A DNA stretch of 64,000 nucleotides from Amorphophallus konjac. Lineage: Eukaryota > Streptophyta > Magnoliopsida > Alismatales > Araceae. A program made the translations under genes and the position numbers. The notes beneath the pieces were generated by a model that was not told where the DNA came from, did not search any database, and saw only the letters and a list, made by a program, of their open reading frames with translations. Below, in pieces: positions 20,665-30,184 of the stretch (position 1 is its first letter; each line of letters begins with the position of its first letter). The stretch is taken from assembly GCA_022559845.1 (NCBI GenBank), contig JAHNEJ010003247.1, positions 1 through 64,000 of the forward strand, written 5' to 3'.

Positions 20665-21374
20665 ATTTGTAGATCTATTTAAAATCCACTTTTAAATATA
20701 AAAAAAAAGAGAATAATAGATATGGTGAAAGCAATAAAATAGCACGAGGTGCTAAAAGGAGGAGTTTGTGATCGCCAGAGGGTTTACCTCAATAAAGAAA
20801 AATAAGATCGCATGTACCTGGTGAAAGATGTGATGCGGGATAAATGTGGATCTCTTCCTCCAACTCCAATCGGCCGGCCGACGAAGTGGGTTTTCTTGAT
20901 TGATTACCTTGTAAAAAAAAGACAATAAAGACAAGTAAAAGAAAAGGGATCAGCCAAAGTGCAGTAGTATCAGTCAAAAACTAACATAAAAATAATGAAA
21001 AGACCTCAACATGCGCACCTTCTTTTTTGTTTTCTTTTAAAACCCCTTAAGAAGACTTAAGGGAAGGGGAGTTTGATGATAAAAAATGCAACAAAACGTG
21101 AACAAGGAATAGAAATATAAAGGACAGAGGGATGATGGTATGAATAAAATAAAAACAAAATAGAAGAAAAGATGAGAACCCTGCTGTCCCTGGCGACAGT
21201 AAAGGGAAGAAACCGAATAGTGATGGATGAAGCACCGGATGTAGCTCAAAGGGATGCAGAGAGGGGAGGCAGCAAGGGATGAAGAAAGCTTCTGCCCGTG
21301 ATGAAAGAAAACTTGAGCGCTCAATCCGCCGAATACTGAAGGTGCTTAACCTTCTGCACGATCGGTCAAGTTTT

Positions 21375-21383
21375 TAATTTATA
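21375..21383 (-). promoter_or_regulatory. TATA-like box of the Ogre-like 5' LTR
   Basis: Minus-strand TATAAATTA, about 146 bp downstream of the palindrome array in element sense, with about 700 bp of LTR remaining. Fits a U3 promoter driving the genomic transcript. Confidence 0.45.
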
Positions 21384-21528
21384 ATGCCTCAAACGGATGT
21401 GATCAAACCAAGGAAGGATAAGAACAGGCAATGAGGCATCCAGGGAAAGATCAAGATCGAGCAAGAGTCCAAAGACAGCAGGGAACTGTGAGGGAAAGAT
21501 TGAAAAAGAAAGGACTCTGGACTAAAAC

Positions 21529-21872
21529 ACGCCTTAATACAGGGCGTCGTTTCTGAATTAACGACCTTCACAAAGACGTCTCCTTGAAACACGCCCTAGG
21601 AAAGGGCGTTTCTTCCTAGATTTAATTTTGGAAACGAAACCTTGCCTTGTTTGAAAGCTCAAATAACACGCCCTAGGTAACGGCGTTAATTAAAATCACG
21701 CCCTGAGAGAAGGCGTTACTCAAAAAAAAAAGCCTTTTATTTTGAAAACAGATAATTCCAGAAATTAAGGGATAACACCAGGAATTCACGCCCTCACATA
21801 CGGTCGTCCTTTCTTTGAAAACGCCCTATCACAGGTCGTTACTTTTAAAATTAACGCCCTTGATCAAGTCGT
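21529..21872. repeat. 19-bp palindrome array, 5' LTR of the Ogre-like element
   Basis: Eight units, including ACGCCCTAGGAAAGGGCGT and ACGCCTTAATACAGGGCGT, mostly 19 bp. It is the upstream partner of the TATA-like box. Confidence 0.85.
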
Positions 21873-22015
21873 GAATCAAAAAAATACAGGAAAAATGCAG
21901 AAAAACTCACAAAAATAGAAAAACTTCATGTTATAGGAATATTGAAGTCCACTTGGGGCATTTATATAATAACATGAGATTTGATCAACAAAACGTCAAT
22001 TTTGGCGTGTCTACA

Positions 22016-22020
22016 ATGAG
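22016..22020. repeat. Target-site duplication of the Ogre-like insertion, right (ATGAG)
   Basis: Pairs with 1095-1099. It directly follows the terminal CTACA of the LTR. Confidence 0.92.
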
Positions 22021-24617
22021 AAGCATCAGGCACACATTTCCTCAACTGAGACACGTGGAACACATCATGAATAGCTTGCATGGCCGCCGGCAGTTGCAAA
22101 CGATAAGCCACTGAACCAATAGCTTCAATAATCGGAAAAGGGCCAACATACCGCGGACTAAGCTTTCCACGCTTCCCAAACCTGGAAATACCTTTCATTG
22201 GAGATATTTTAACAAACACCATATCTCCAGGCTCAAATTGTAGTGGACGTCTGCGTTGATCTGCATAACTTTTATGTCGACTCTGAGCCGTCAACAATCT
22301 CTGCCTGATCAGACGAACCACATCAGAACACTGCTGTACCATGTCCGGTCCTGTCAACAGTCGATCCCCAACATCAAACCAGTTCAGAGGAGTACGACAA
22401 GGACGACCATACAGCGCTTCATAAGGAGCCATGCCAATACTGGAGTGAAAACTGTTATTATAAGCAAACTCAACAAGTGGCAAATGCTGACTCCACGAAC
22501 CTTGCCAATCAAGGCAGCACGATCTCAGCATGTCCTCCAAAGTCTGAATAGTTCTCTCCGACTGTCCATCTGACTGTGGGTGATACGCTGAACTGAAAGC
22601 TAACTCAGTGCCCAAAGCTTTCTGGAAACTACGCCAGAAGCCAGAGGTAAAACGCGGGTCACGATCTGACACAAGTGAAACAGGAATTCCATGCAGCGGC
22701 ACGATCTTCTGCACATAGAGCTCGGCCAATCTCTGCACACTCCAAGTAACTTTAATCGGCAACAATCTGGCGGTTTTCGTCAATCTGTCGACAAGCAGCT
22801 AGATTCCATCAAAACATTGAGAAGTTCGAGGCAAACCCACCACAAAATCTGTAGTAACATGGTCCCATTTCCACATCGGAATCTCTAATGGCTGAAGCAG
22901 ACCACCTGGCTTTTGATGTTCGGCTTTAACTAACTGACAAGTCAAGCACTTAGAAATAAAAATAGCCACGTCCTTCTTCATGCCGGGCCACCAGAACTGT
23001 TTCTTCAAATTCTGATACATCTTGGTGACACCAGGGTGAATAGCAAAATGGGAGCCATGGGCTTCATTCAGAATCTCATTCCTCAAATCATTATCAACGG
23101 GAATATACAATCTTCCCTGGAAACTGACGACTAGCTCGTCATCAAATTCCACATCATATCTTGATATAACACGGGCCAAATCGGAATCAACTTGCTGGGC
23201 TTCTAAAATCTGCTGATACAAAGCTGAACCCAAAACCAAGCTAGCACAAACTGCCATCTTCGGATCGGCAGGAATCTCTACACACAATGCCTCGCTCGGA
23301 AGCTGTTCCCATAATTTCCATTCATGAAGCAACAAATGGCTGACCTGTACTTTCCTGCTCAGAGCATCGGCCACAACATTCATTTTACCTGGCTGATAGG
23401 AGAGTGTAAAGTCATAATCCTTCATGTATTCCATCCATCGCCTCTGCCTGAGGTTCAGATCTTTCTGGGAGAAAATATACTGTAAACTCTGATGATCAGT
23501 AAGAATCTGAAATTTCTCACCATACAGATAATGTCTCCAGATCTTCAAGGCAAAAATAACTGCAGCTAGCTCTAGATCATGAGTGGGATAATTCCCTTCA
23601 TGCTGTTTCAATTGCCGAGATGCATATGCGATAACCTTACCATGTTGCATCAGCACTGCACCCAAACCTACTCGAGACGCATCTGTACAAACAAGAAAAC
23701 CACCCGAGTCGGAAGGCAAAGTCAACACTGGAGAAGAAGTCAATAGCCTTTTTAATTCAACAAAGCTAGCCTCACACTGATCCGACCAGACAAAAGGCAC
23801 ATCCTTCCGTGTCAATCTAATCATCGGTGCTGCAATCTTCGCAAAATTCTGAATGAATCTGCGGTAATACCCAGCCAATCCTAAAAAAACTTCGTATCTC
23901 AGTGATGGTCCTCGGTCTCTGCCAACTCAAAACGGCATCAATTTTTGCAGGGTCTACTGCCACTCCATCACCAGAAATCACATGGCCAAGAAAATGAATC
24001 TCCCGAAGCCAGAATTCACATTTACTAAGCTTCGCATAAAGCTCGTGATCTCTTAGAGTCTGTAGAACGATCCTCAAATGCTGCACATGATCATCAACAG
24101 AGGCAGAATATATCAAGATATCATCAACAAAGATCACCACAAACTGGTCCAGAAGTGGACGAAAGATACGCTGCATTAGGTCCATGAAAGCTGCTGGGGC
24201 ATTAGTCAAACCAAACGGCATGACTAAAAATTCAAAGTGACCATATCGAGTACTGAAAGCAGTCTTCTCCACGTCAGATTCCCAGATCCGTAACTGAAAA
24301 TAGCCAGACCGGAGATCAATCTGTGAAAAGACAGTAGCAGACTGTAACTGGTCAAACAAATCATCAATCTTGGGGAGCGGATACTTATTCTTGATAGTCG
24401 CCTGATTCAGCTGCCTGTAATCAATACAAAGCCTCAGGTTTCCATCTTTCTTTTTCACAAACAGCACTGGGGCACTCCACGGAGAAAAACTGGGACGAAT
24501 ATATCCTTTCTCCAGTAACTCTAGTAGCTGTGCACGCAGTACTTTCAATTCAGCTGGAGCCATTCGGTACGGCGGCTTTGCTAAGGGGCCGGCACCTGGA
24601 ATCAGTTCAATCACCAT
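22016..24617 (-). pseudogene. A1 pol remainder: RT, RNase H and integrase, damaged and 5'-truncated
   Basis: Read on the minus strand: it begins [16 protein letters not shown] (protease-RT linker), then RT with [12 protein letters not shown] and FVDD. Next are RNase H ([30 protein letters not shown]) and integrase with a zinc finger ([14 protein letters not shown]), the core ([22 protein letters not shown]) and a GPF-type tail, ending at DASH at the nested insertion. Two lesions are visible against copy A2: an extra base in a T run at about 23880 and a TGG-to-TAG nonsense at about 22800. Gag, protease and 5' LTR are lost. Clade Tekay/Del is inferred from the RNase H and chromodomain-like tail. 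Confidence 0.88.
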
Positions 24618-24640
24618 ATATATAATATATATTCAGTTTG
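24618..24640. other. Rearrangement junction with AT-rich filler
   Basis: Pol of A1 (minus) stops at 24617. About 20 bp of TATATAATATAT-like filler follow, then the plus-strand A-family LTR begins at about its base 129. No terminal TG and no TSD. This looks like a repaired break rather than an insertion. Confidence 0.65.
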
Positions 24641-25281
24641 AGGGTTTTTAGAATTAATGAGATTTTAATATATATAATGATTATATTATATATATTTTAA
24701 TTTCTTTTTTTTTTCTTTTAATCCCTCTCTCTCACCCTCTTTCTCCCCGTCGATCTCTCATTCCCACTCTCTCTCTCTCTCCTCCGTGCGATCGCCCCTC
24801 TCTCCTCTCTAGGGAACGCGGGCGAGACGAGGTCGGATTGAGACGAGGTTGGCGCCGTTGGATTCCTCGCCTCGTGAGGAGCGCGTAGGTGTCCACTTCG
24901 GCGTGGTTCGGTGATCGTGGGAGCGGATTAGAGCTTGAAGGCTCGGTGAGCCTACCTCGGTGCATGCGGCCTTTTCCTCCGTTTCGGCTTGCAAGAGGTA
25001 GGGGGATGGAATCCTTAGCTCGCTAGGAGCATTTCCTATGGCTTATCCTGTTGATTAGCACCCCGTAGCATGCATGATGTGTATGTTTCCATTTTTGGGG
25101 TTTTAGCCTAAATCTTGAGTTTAATGCGTTTTAGGCCTTGCATGTGCTAGATTTAGATGTTAAATTGTTGTCTAGCATGCGTGGTTTGACAGGTTATCAG
25201 GTTTTTCATCGATACCCGGCGTTTTCAGCCGTCCGGGAGGACTTCGATTTACAAACCGTACCCGCCCGTAACCCAGGTGCA

Positions 25282-25741
25282 GTGACGGTCCTGCCAGGAA
25301 CCGTCACTTGCCTGACGGTCCATAGCGGACGCGTCACTTCCAAATAGCGGCCCATTGGGGGTGCGTTACTTGGAGAGTAACGGTGGGGCTCCCATCCGTT
25401 ACTCATCAACCGTTTCCCGTAGTTTTGGTCAGGCGATGCGCCCGACGGCCAGTCGGTCGACCGTCGTTTCAGTCTGACGCGCCTAGATCGGGGCGTCACT
25501 TCGCCTGCTATCGTTTAAGAACGCTGATAGGTGGTTTGAGCCTCGGGTGGATGTGACGGTGGTGACCCCACGCGTTGCTTCGAAGTAACGCGCAGGGCCC
25601 CCATCGTTACATGCCCTTTAGTGCCTCTTGAGCTGGAACCCTGAAGGGAGTGACGGATAGGGACTGGGGCGTCATTCTTGAAGTAACGCGCCGGCCCCCG
25701 ACCGTCGTTTTCATGTGGCGCATGGGTCTTTGACCGCCGCT
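25282..25741. repeat. 26-bp palindrome array in the truncated A-family LTR
   Basis: Eleven units of GTRACG-N14-CGTYAC type, each 26 bp by count. They end 14 bp before the TATA box. Left and right arms tend to change together (GTGAC with GTCAC, GTAAC with GTTAC). Confidence 0.85.
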
Positions 25742-25754
25742 TCCCTGATGGCTG

Positions 25755-25762
25755 CTATATAT
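25755..25762 (+). promoter_or_regulatory. TATA box of the A-family LTR
   Basis: TATATATT directly downstream of the palindrome array. The same box is at 39800-39806 and 57871-57878. In the diverged copy at 62361 the equivalent position no longer reads TATATA. Confidence 0.5.
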
Positions 25763-28124
25763 TCCCAGCCCATCTGTTATGCGCTTCTTTCTATATTCAT
25801 GCCATATTTGCATTGTTTCAAATATATTGTGGCGTGTTTTATACCAATAGAGTAGCTTTTCTTTCCAGGCAATGGAGCCATTGTTGTTGCCCTAAGGTCT
25901 GTTGAGTACCGACCCGCTTGAGGATGGCGGAGGGGTGTATTTCCCACTCACGGTTTGTAAGCTAGTTCCGTGGGCTCCCAGCCAATGGTAGCGTCCTGCC
26001 AAGGGAGAAAACTAGTTAGAGGGCCTGGCTCAGGCTAGAGTCAGTGTGTGCACACGTGGTCGGAGACTGTGGACTGACACCGACGGGTGTCACTCCGACT
26101 GGTCACTTGGTTTGGTACTGTTTACGCGCTTAGCTTGTCGCTTCGTCGACTGCGAGTGCTTGAGACGCAGTGTAAGCCGTCAGTGGACGCATCTGGTTTC
26201 TGCTCCAGTGGTTGTCCGTCCTTGTTGTTTGGATTAGTTGCAGCTCATTCTATTTGGTAGTTTTAGCTTTAATCGCTTGCGTTTAATTAGTAGTGGCATG
26301 TGTTAGCTGTTGTACTTGCTTAGCTAGAGTTTACAACTTTCTTGTGATTGGTCATTCATGCCATTGCCTGTGTGTTTATTTAAATGCATGCTCTACTTGC
26401 TTTACTTATGCATGTTCGCTTGTTTAGTGCGAGGTAGGGATCCGCGTGACCCCTACTGAGTCTGGCTGTGACTCACCCTTTTCCTTTCAGGTGAGCCGCG
26501 CCCGCCGTCTCCCGGACTTTAGTGTGCTGTTTCGGGACCGTTCCTAGCTGCCAGCTGTGCACGAGCTGCCTTTTTGAGGCTTGTGTTGTACTTTTGCCGG
26601 GGTATGCCCCGCGTAGTTGTACCTTGAGGACTAGTGTTTGTGACTCTGGACTAGTTACATATATATCACTCTGGTTATTTTTAAATTGCTTCCGCACTTG
26701 TGCTTAAATCTTAAATACTTATTTGTATTGCGCGCCCCAATTCGCAATTAATTATGCATACTCCTCAGCTAACCCCCACTAACCCTTCAGGGGCCTCATC
26801 AGCCTCTTGGGTGGCCTCCCCAGTTCTTGGTGTCGGTGTATCGATGTTATCGGTATGTCGGTGTCCTGAACTCTGAGTCGTCACAATAAATACCATTTAA
26901 GCGTGATTTCCTTGCAAGTTGTTGGTAAAAGGAAGTGATATGTATGCAAATAAATATGGAATTTTTGCATAATTCGGATTACACAGTGATATACTTGTTA
27001 ATGTATTTTTAAGAATTATTTATTTACAAATTCACTTTTAACAATGGTTTTAATGTAAAATATCTTAAAATATATTTTATTTGTAAATAACATTAAAAAT
27101 CTAATTAAAATGTAACTGTAAAACGATATTAATTACAAGTTTCTATTACTATTTATTTTAAAAAGTTATTTAATCTATTTTTTTAATTATTTAATATGTT
27201 TAAGTATTAATTAAGAGATTCAAATATTTTAATCTGTTTTGTTTAAGCAAAACATTAGAACTTAAATATTTTAATAATAAATTTTATTTTATAAATAATA
27301 TCAATAATCTCACTATTAAAATATAAAAGTAAAAAATAAAATTAAAAATATAAAATGAATAAGTCTTCAGTTAGACTGGGATTAACATTCCTATAAATCA
27401 GATTTCCCAAAACACGTTATAAAATTACAAAGAAAGTTAGCTCAGGGTTAAATAACAGTAATTACGGGTTTATGTTACTATTCATCTTAAAAAATATTTT
27501 ATATTATTACTAATATTTTTAATATCTTATATAAATTTAATATATCATGAAAATAATTTTTCGATAAATAACATCATTAATCTCACTAATAAAAATATAA
27601 ATATCTAAAATATCATAAATTATAGGTTTATATTACTATTCATAAAACACTTTTTATGTTAAATTATATTTTAAATATGTATAAAATATATATACATTGA
27701 AAATAATTTTTAAAATAAATAACATCGGTTCACTTTTGGTTTTTTATTTTTTAAATATTTAATAAATCTTTTGAATATATTCTATAAATTGAATATATAA
27801 TAAATATAATTTGTAATAAATAACTTCATTAATCGCACTATTTCAAATTTAAATGTCTACAACATCTTTATAAATTACTGTTGACTTTTAGATTTTTTTT
27901 AAATTATATGAATATTTTTAGTGCATTTAATAAATAAATATCAAATTTAATATGATTTTCTTAAATAAAATATGTAAAATTATTCAAATTCTTGATTTAT
28001 GATTAAATTGAGTTTTTACAATATATAAAATAGATTTAGTAATTACTAATAAAGATAATGCCATAATGATAAATATTTAGAATAATTCCATTATAAATTA
28101 CCGTCATTTTAAAGATCACGTTCC

Positions 28125-28391
28125 GAACGCGCACCAAATGGCGATCACGTTGTTGATTGCGAACGAGGACTCTCTGGTGATCACGTTCACTTTCGCTTTA
28201 TGAACGAGGTCTCCTTGGCGACCTTGTTCTGAACGAGGTCTCCATGGCGACCACGTTCAGAACGAGGTCTTCTCGGAGATCACGTTCAGAACGAGGTCTC
28301 CATGGAGACCACGTTCTGAACGAGACCACGTTCAGAACGAGGTCTCCTCGCAAACCACGTTCTGAACGTGGTCGCCATGGAGACCACGTTT
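28125..28391. repeat. 28-bp palindrome array 1 in the AT-rich repeat
   Basis: About nine head-to-tail units of GAACG-N18-CGTTC, eight of 28 bp and one shortened to 16 bp, separated by 0-2 bp in most cases. Many are nearly perfect palindromes centred on CCATGG. Confidence 0.9.
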
Positions 28392-29238
28392 AGAGTTTTA
28401 GAGTTTATGATTTAGTGTTTAAAAGTCAATAAACTCACTAATTAAAATTTAAAAGTTAAAATTAACAATAATTTAACATTTGTGTTTCTATTCATCTTTG
28501 AAATTATTATTTCTTCTTAATTTTTAAATATTTTTACTAATATATCATGAAAATAAATTTAATTTAATAAATAATATTAAAATTTTAATATCACTGAGTT
28601 AATTCAAATAGTGCATAAATACTAATTAAGCGTGATTTCCTTACAAGTTGTTGGTAAAAGGAAGTGATATGTATGCAAATAAATATGGAATTTTTGTATA
28701 ATTCAGATTACACAGTGATATTCTTGTTAATGTATTTTTAGTTATTATTTGTTTACAAATTCACTTTTAACAATAGTTTTAATATAAAAAATCTTAAAAT
28801 ATATTTTATTTGTAAATAACATTAAAAATCTAATTAAAATGTAACTGTAAAATGACATTAATTAATAGTTTCTATTACTATTTATTTTAAAAAGTTATTT
28901 AATCTATTTTTTAATTATTTAAATTTATTTTAATAAGTTTTATTACTATTTTTAATTGTTTAAAAAGTTTCTATTATATAAAATGAATAAGTCTTGAGTT
29001 AGACTGGGATAAACCTTCCTATAAATCAGATTTCCCAAAGTCCGTTATAACAAAATTTTAATATTATTTATTAAATTAAATTTATTTTCATGATATATTA
29101 GTAAAAATATTAAAAAATTAAGAAGAAATAATAATTTCAATAAATGTTAAATTATTGTTAATTTTAACTTTTAAATTTTAATTAGGGAGATTATTGACTT
29201 TTAAACACTAAATCATAAACTCTAAAACTATAAACTCT

Positions 29239-29289
29239 AAACGTGGTCTCCATGGCGACCACGTTCAGAACGTGATTTGCGAGGAGACC
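29239..29289. repeat. 28-bp palindrome array 2, left half
   Basis: Starts with a unit at 29239 and is cut by copy A2 inside the next unit. The array continues at 59004-59145, where it reads as the reverse complement of array 1. Confidence 0.85.
29285..29289. repeat. Target-site duplication of copy A2, left (AGACC)
   Basis: AGACC repeated at 58999-59003. It lies inside a 28-bp palindrome of the AT-rich repeat. Confidence 0.9.
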
Positions 29290-30055
29290 TGTAAGGCCCG
29301 TGCCTTAATGGATCCTTCGTGGTATTGTTCTATTAATTGTTCGGGAATTTCCGGCTTTTTCCTGGTTTTTTAGGAATTTGTCTGGCATTTTTCCGGATTT
29401 ATTTGGAGTTATTTGAGGGTTTTTAGAATTAATGAGATTTTAATATATATAATGATTATGTTATATATATTTTAATTTCTTTTTTTTTCTTTTAATCCCT
29501 CTCTCTCACCCTCTTTCTCCCCGTCGATCTCTCATTCCCACTCTCTCTCTCTCTCCTCCGTGCGATCGCCCCTCTCTCCTCTCTAGGGAACGCGGGCGAG
29601 ACGAGGTCGGATTGAGACGAGGTTGGCGCCGTTGGATTCCTCGCGTCGTGAGGAGTGCGTAGGTGTCCACTTCAGCGTGGTTCGGTGATCGTGGGAGCGG
29701 ATTAGAGCTTGAAGGCTCGGTGAGCCTACCTCGGTGCATGCGGCCTTTTCCTCCGTTTCGGCTTGCAAGAGGTAGGGGGATGGAATCCTTAGCTCGCTAG
29801 GAGCATTTCCTATGGCTTATCCTGTTGATTAGCACCCCGTAGCATGCATGATGTGTATGTTTCCATTTTTGGGGTTTTAGCCTAAATCTTGAGTTTAATG
29901 CGTTTTAGGCCTTGCATGTGCTAGATTTAGATGTTAAATTGTTGTCTAGCATGCGTGGTTTGACAGGTTATCAGGTTTTTCGTCGATACCCGGCGTTTTC
30001 AGCCGTCCGGGAGGGCTTCGGTTTACAAACCGTACCCGCCCGTAACCCAGGTGCA

Positions 30056-30183
30056 GTGACGGTCCTGCCAGGAACCGTCACTTGCCTCACGGTCCATAGC
30101 GGACGCGTCACTTCCAAATAGCGGCCCATTGGGGGTGCGTTACTTGGAGAGTAACGGTGGGGCTCCCATCCGTTACTCATCAA
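30056..30183. repeat. 26-bp palindromes, first four units of the A2 5' LTR array
   Basis: Units of 26 bp, the last reading GTAACGG...CCGTTAC. The rest of the array continues at 39456 beyond the insertion. Confidence 0.85.
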
Positions 30184-30184
30184 C
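30180..30184. repeat. Target-site duplication of the non-autonomous element (TCAAC), left
   Basis: Repeated at 39451-39455. The uninterrupted A-family LTRs have it once (for example at 57521 region). Confidence 0.9.

Larger units (their letters stand above)
19431..20667 (-). other. 5' leader of the Ogre-like element
   Basis: About 1.24 kb between the 5' LTR and gag. No additional sense ORF as long as the ORF1 of some Ogre elements is present. From the LTR inward on the minus strand it holds the primer site, a 26-bp minisatellite, a duplicated 81-bp block, the 19-bp palindrome array, and a ~110-bp segment shared with the LTR of element B. Confidence 0.7.
1100..22015 (-). mobile_element. Tat-lineage (Ogre-like) Ty3/gypsy retrotransposon carrying two antisense PMD genes, 20.9 kb
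   Basis: The element is complete: TG...CA-bounded LTRs (20668-22015 and 1100-2445), a 5-bp TSD, a primer site next to the 5' LTR and a G-rich tract next to the 3' LTR. Minus-strand order is leader, gag-protease (19430-15183), pol (14968-11163), a long 3' region, 3' LTR. Pol has the extra archaeal-type RNase H between RNase H and integrase that defines the Tat lineage. The size and a frame break between protease and RT resemble Ogre. The 8.7 kb between pol and the 3' LTR holds two intron-containing PMD genes on the plus strand. The LTRs differ by about 15 substitutions in 1.35 kb by eye, so the insertion is fairly recent. Pol has at least one frameshift, so this copy is probably not autonomous. 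Confidence 0.9.
20668..22015 (-). repeat. 5' LTR of the Ogre-like element
   Basis: 1,348 bp. Differs from the 3' LTR by about 15 substitutions plus a few homopolymer indels, by eye. About seven of these fall in the first part of the palindrome array. Contains the array at 21529-21872, a TATA-like box (21375-21383, minus) and a PBS-like 10-mer (20768-20777). Confidence 0.93.
584..24617 (-). mobile_element. Tekay/Del-like chromovirus copy A1, truncated, split by a nested Ogre-like element
   Basis: On the minus strand this copy has a partial 3' LTR (584-806), a polypurine tract (PPT), the end of pol (807-1099), the nested 20.9-kb element (1100-22015), then the rest of integrase, RNase H and RT (22016-24617). 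It stops inside the protease-RT linker. Gag, protease, primer site and 5' LTR are gone. Homology is direct: the same protein and DNA are present on the plus strand in copy A2 (41082-45763). It is cut at 584 on one side and at 24617 on the other, so it is a dead fragment. The LTR terminal TGT has become TAT and several G-to-A changes are visible, consistent with an old, methylated copy. Confidence 0.85.
24641..26885 (+). repeat. A-family LTR lacking its first ~128 bp
   Basis: Matches the A2 LTRs from the GAGGGTTTTTAG position to the terminal TCACA at 26881-26885. No primer site follows, so it is a 3' or solo LTR. Contains a CT-rich run (24720-24790), the 26-bp palindrome array (25282-25741) and TATATAT at 25755-25762. 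Confidence 0.9.
26886..29289. repeat. AT-rich foldback-like repeat, left part
   Basis: About 2.4 kb of very AT-rich non-coding DNA, interrupted at 29290 by copy A2 and resuming at 59004. It contains a long block (26886-28110), a 28-bp palindrome array (28125-28391), a second block (28392-28610), a partial repeat of the first block (from 28618, same start as 26890), and an inverted copy of the second block (about 29053-29240). No ORF. It could be a foldback or non-autonomous DNA transposon; no terminal repeats could be fixed because the LTR at 26885 cuts it. Confidence 0.65.

Noticed and set aside
24641..26885. Clean solo LTR
   Set aside because: It lacks its first ~128 bp and has no TSD partner, so it is a truncated LTR at a rearrangement.
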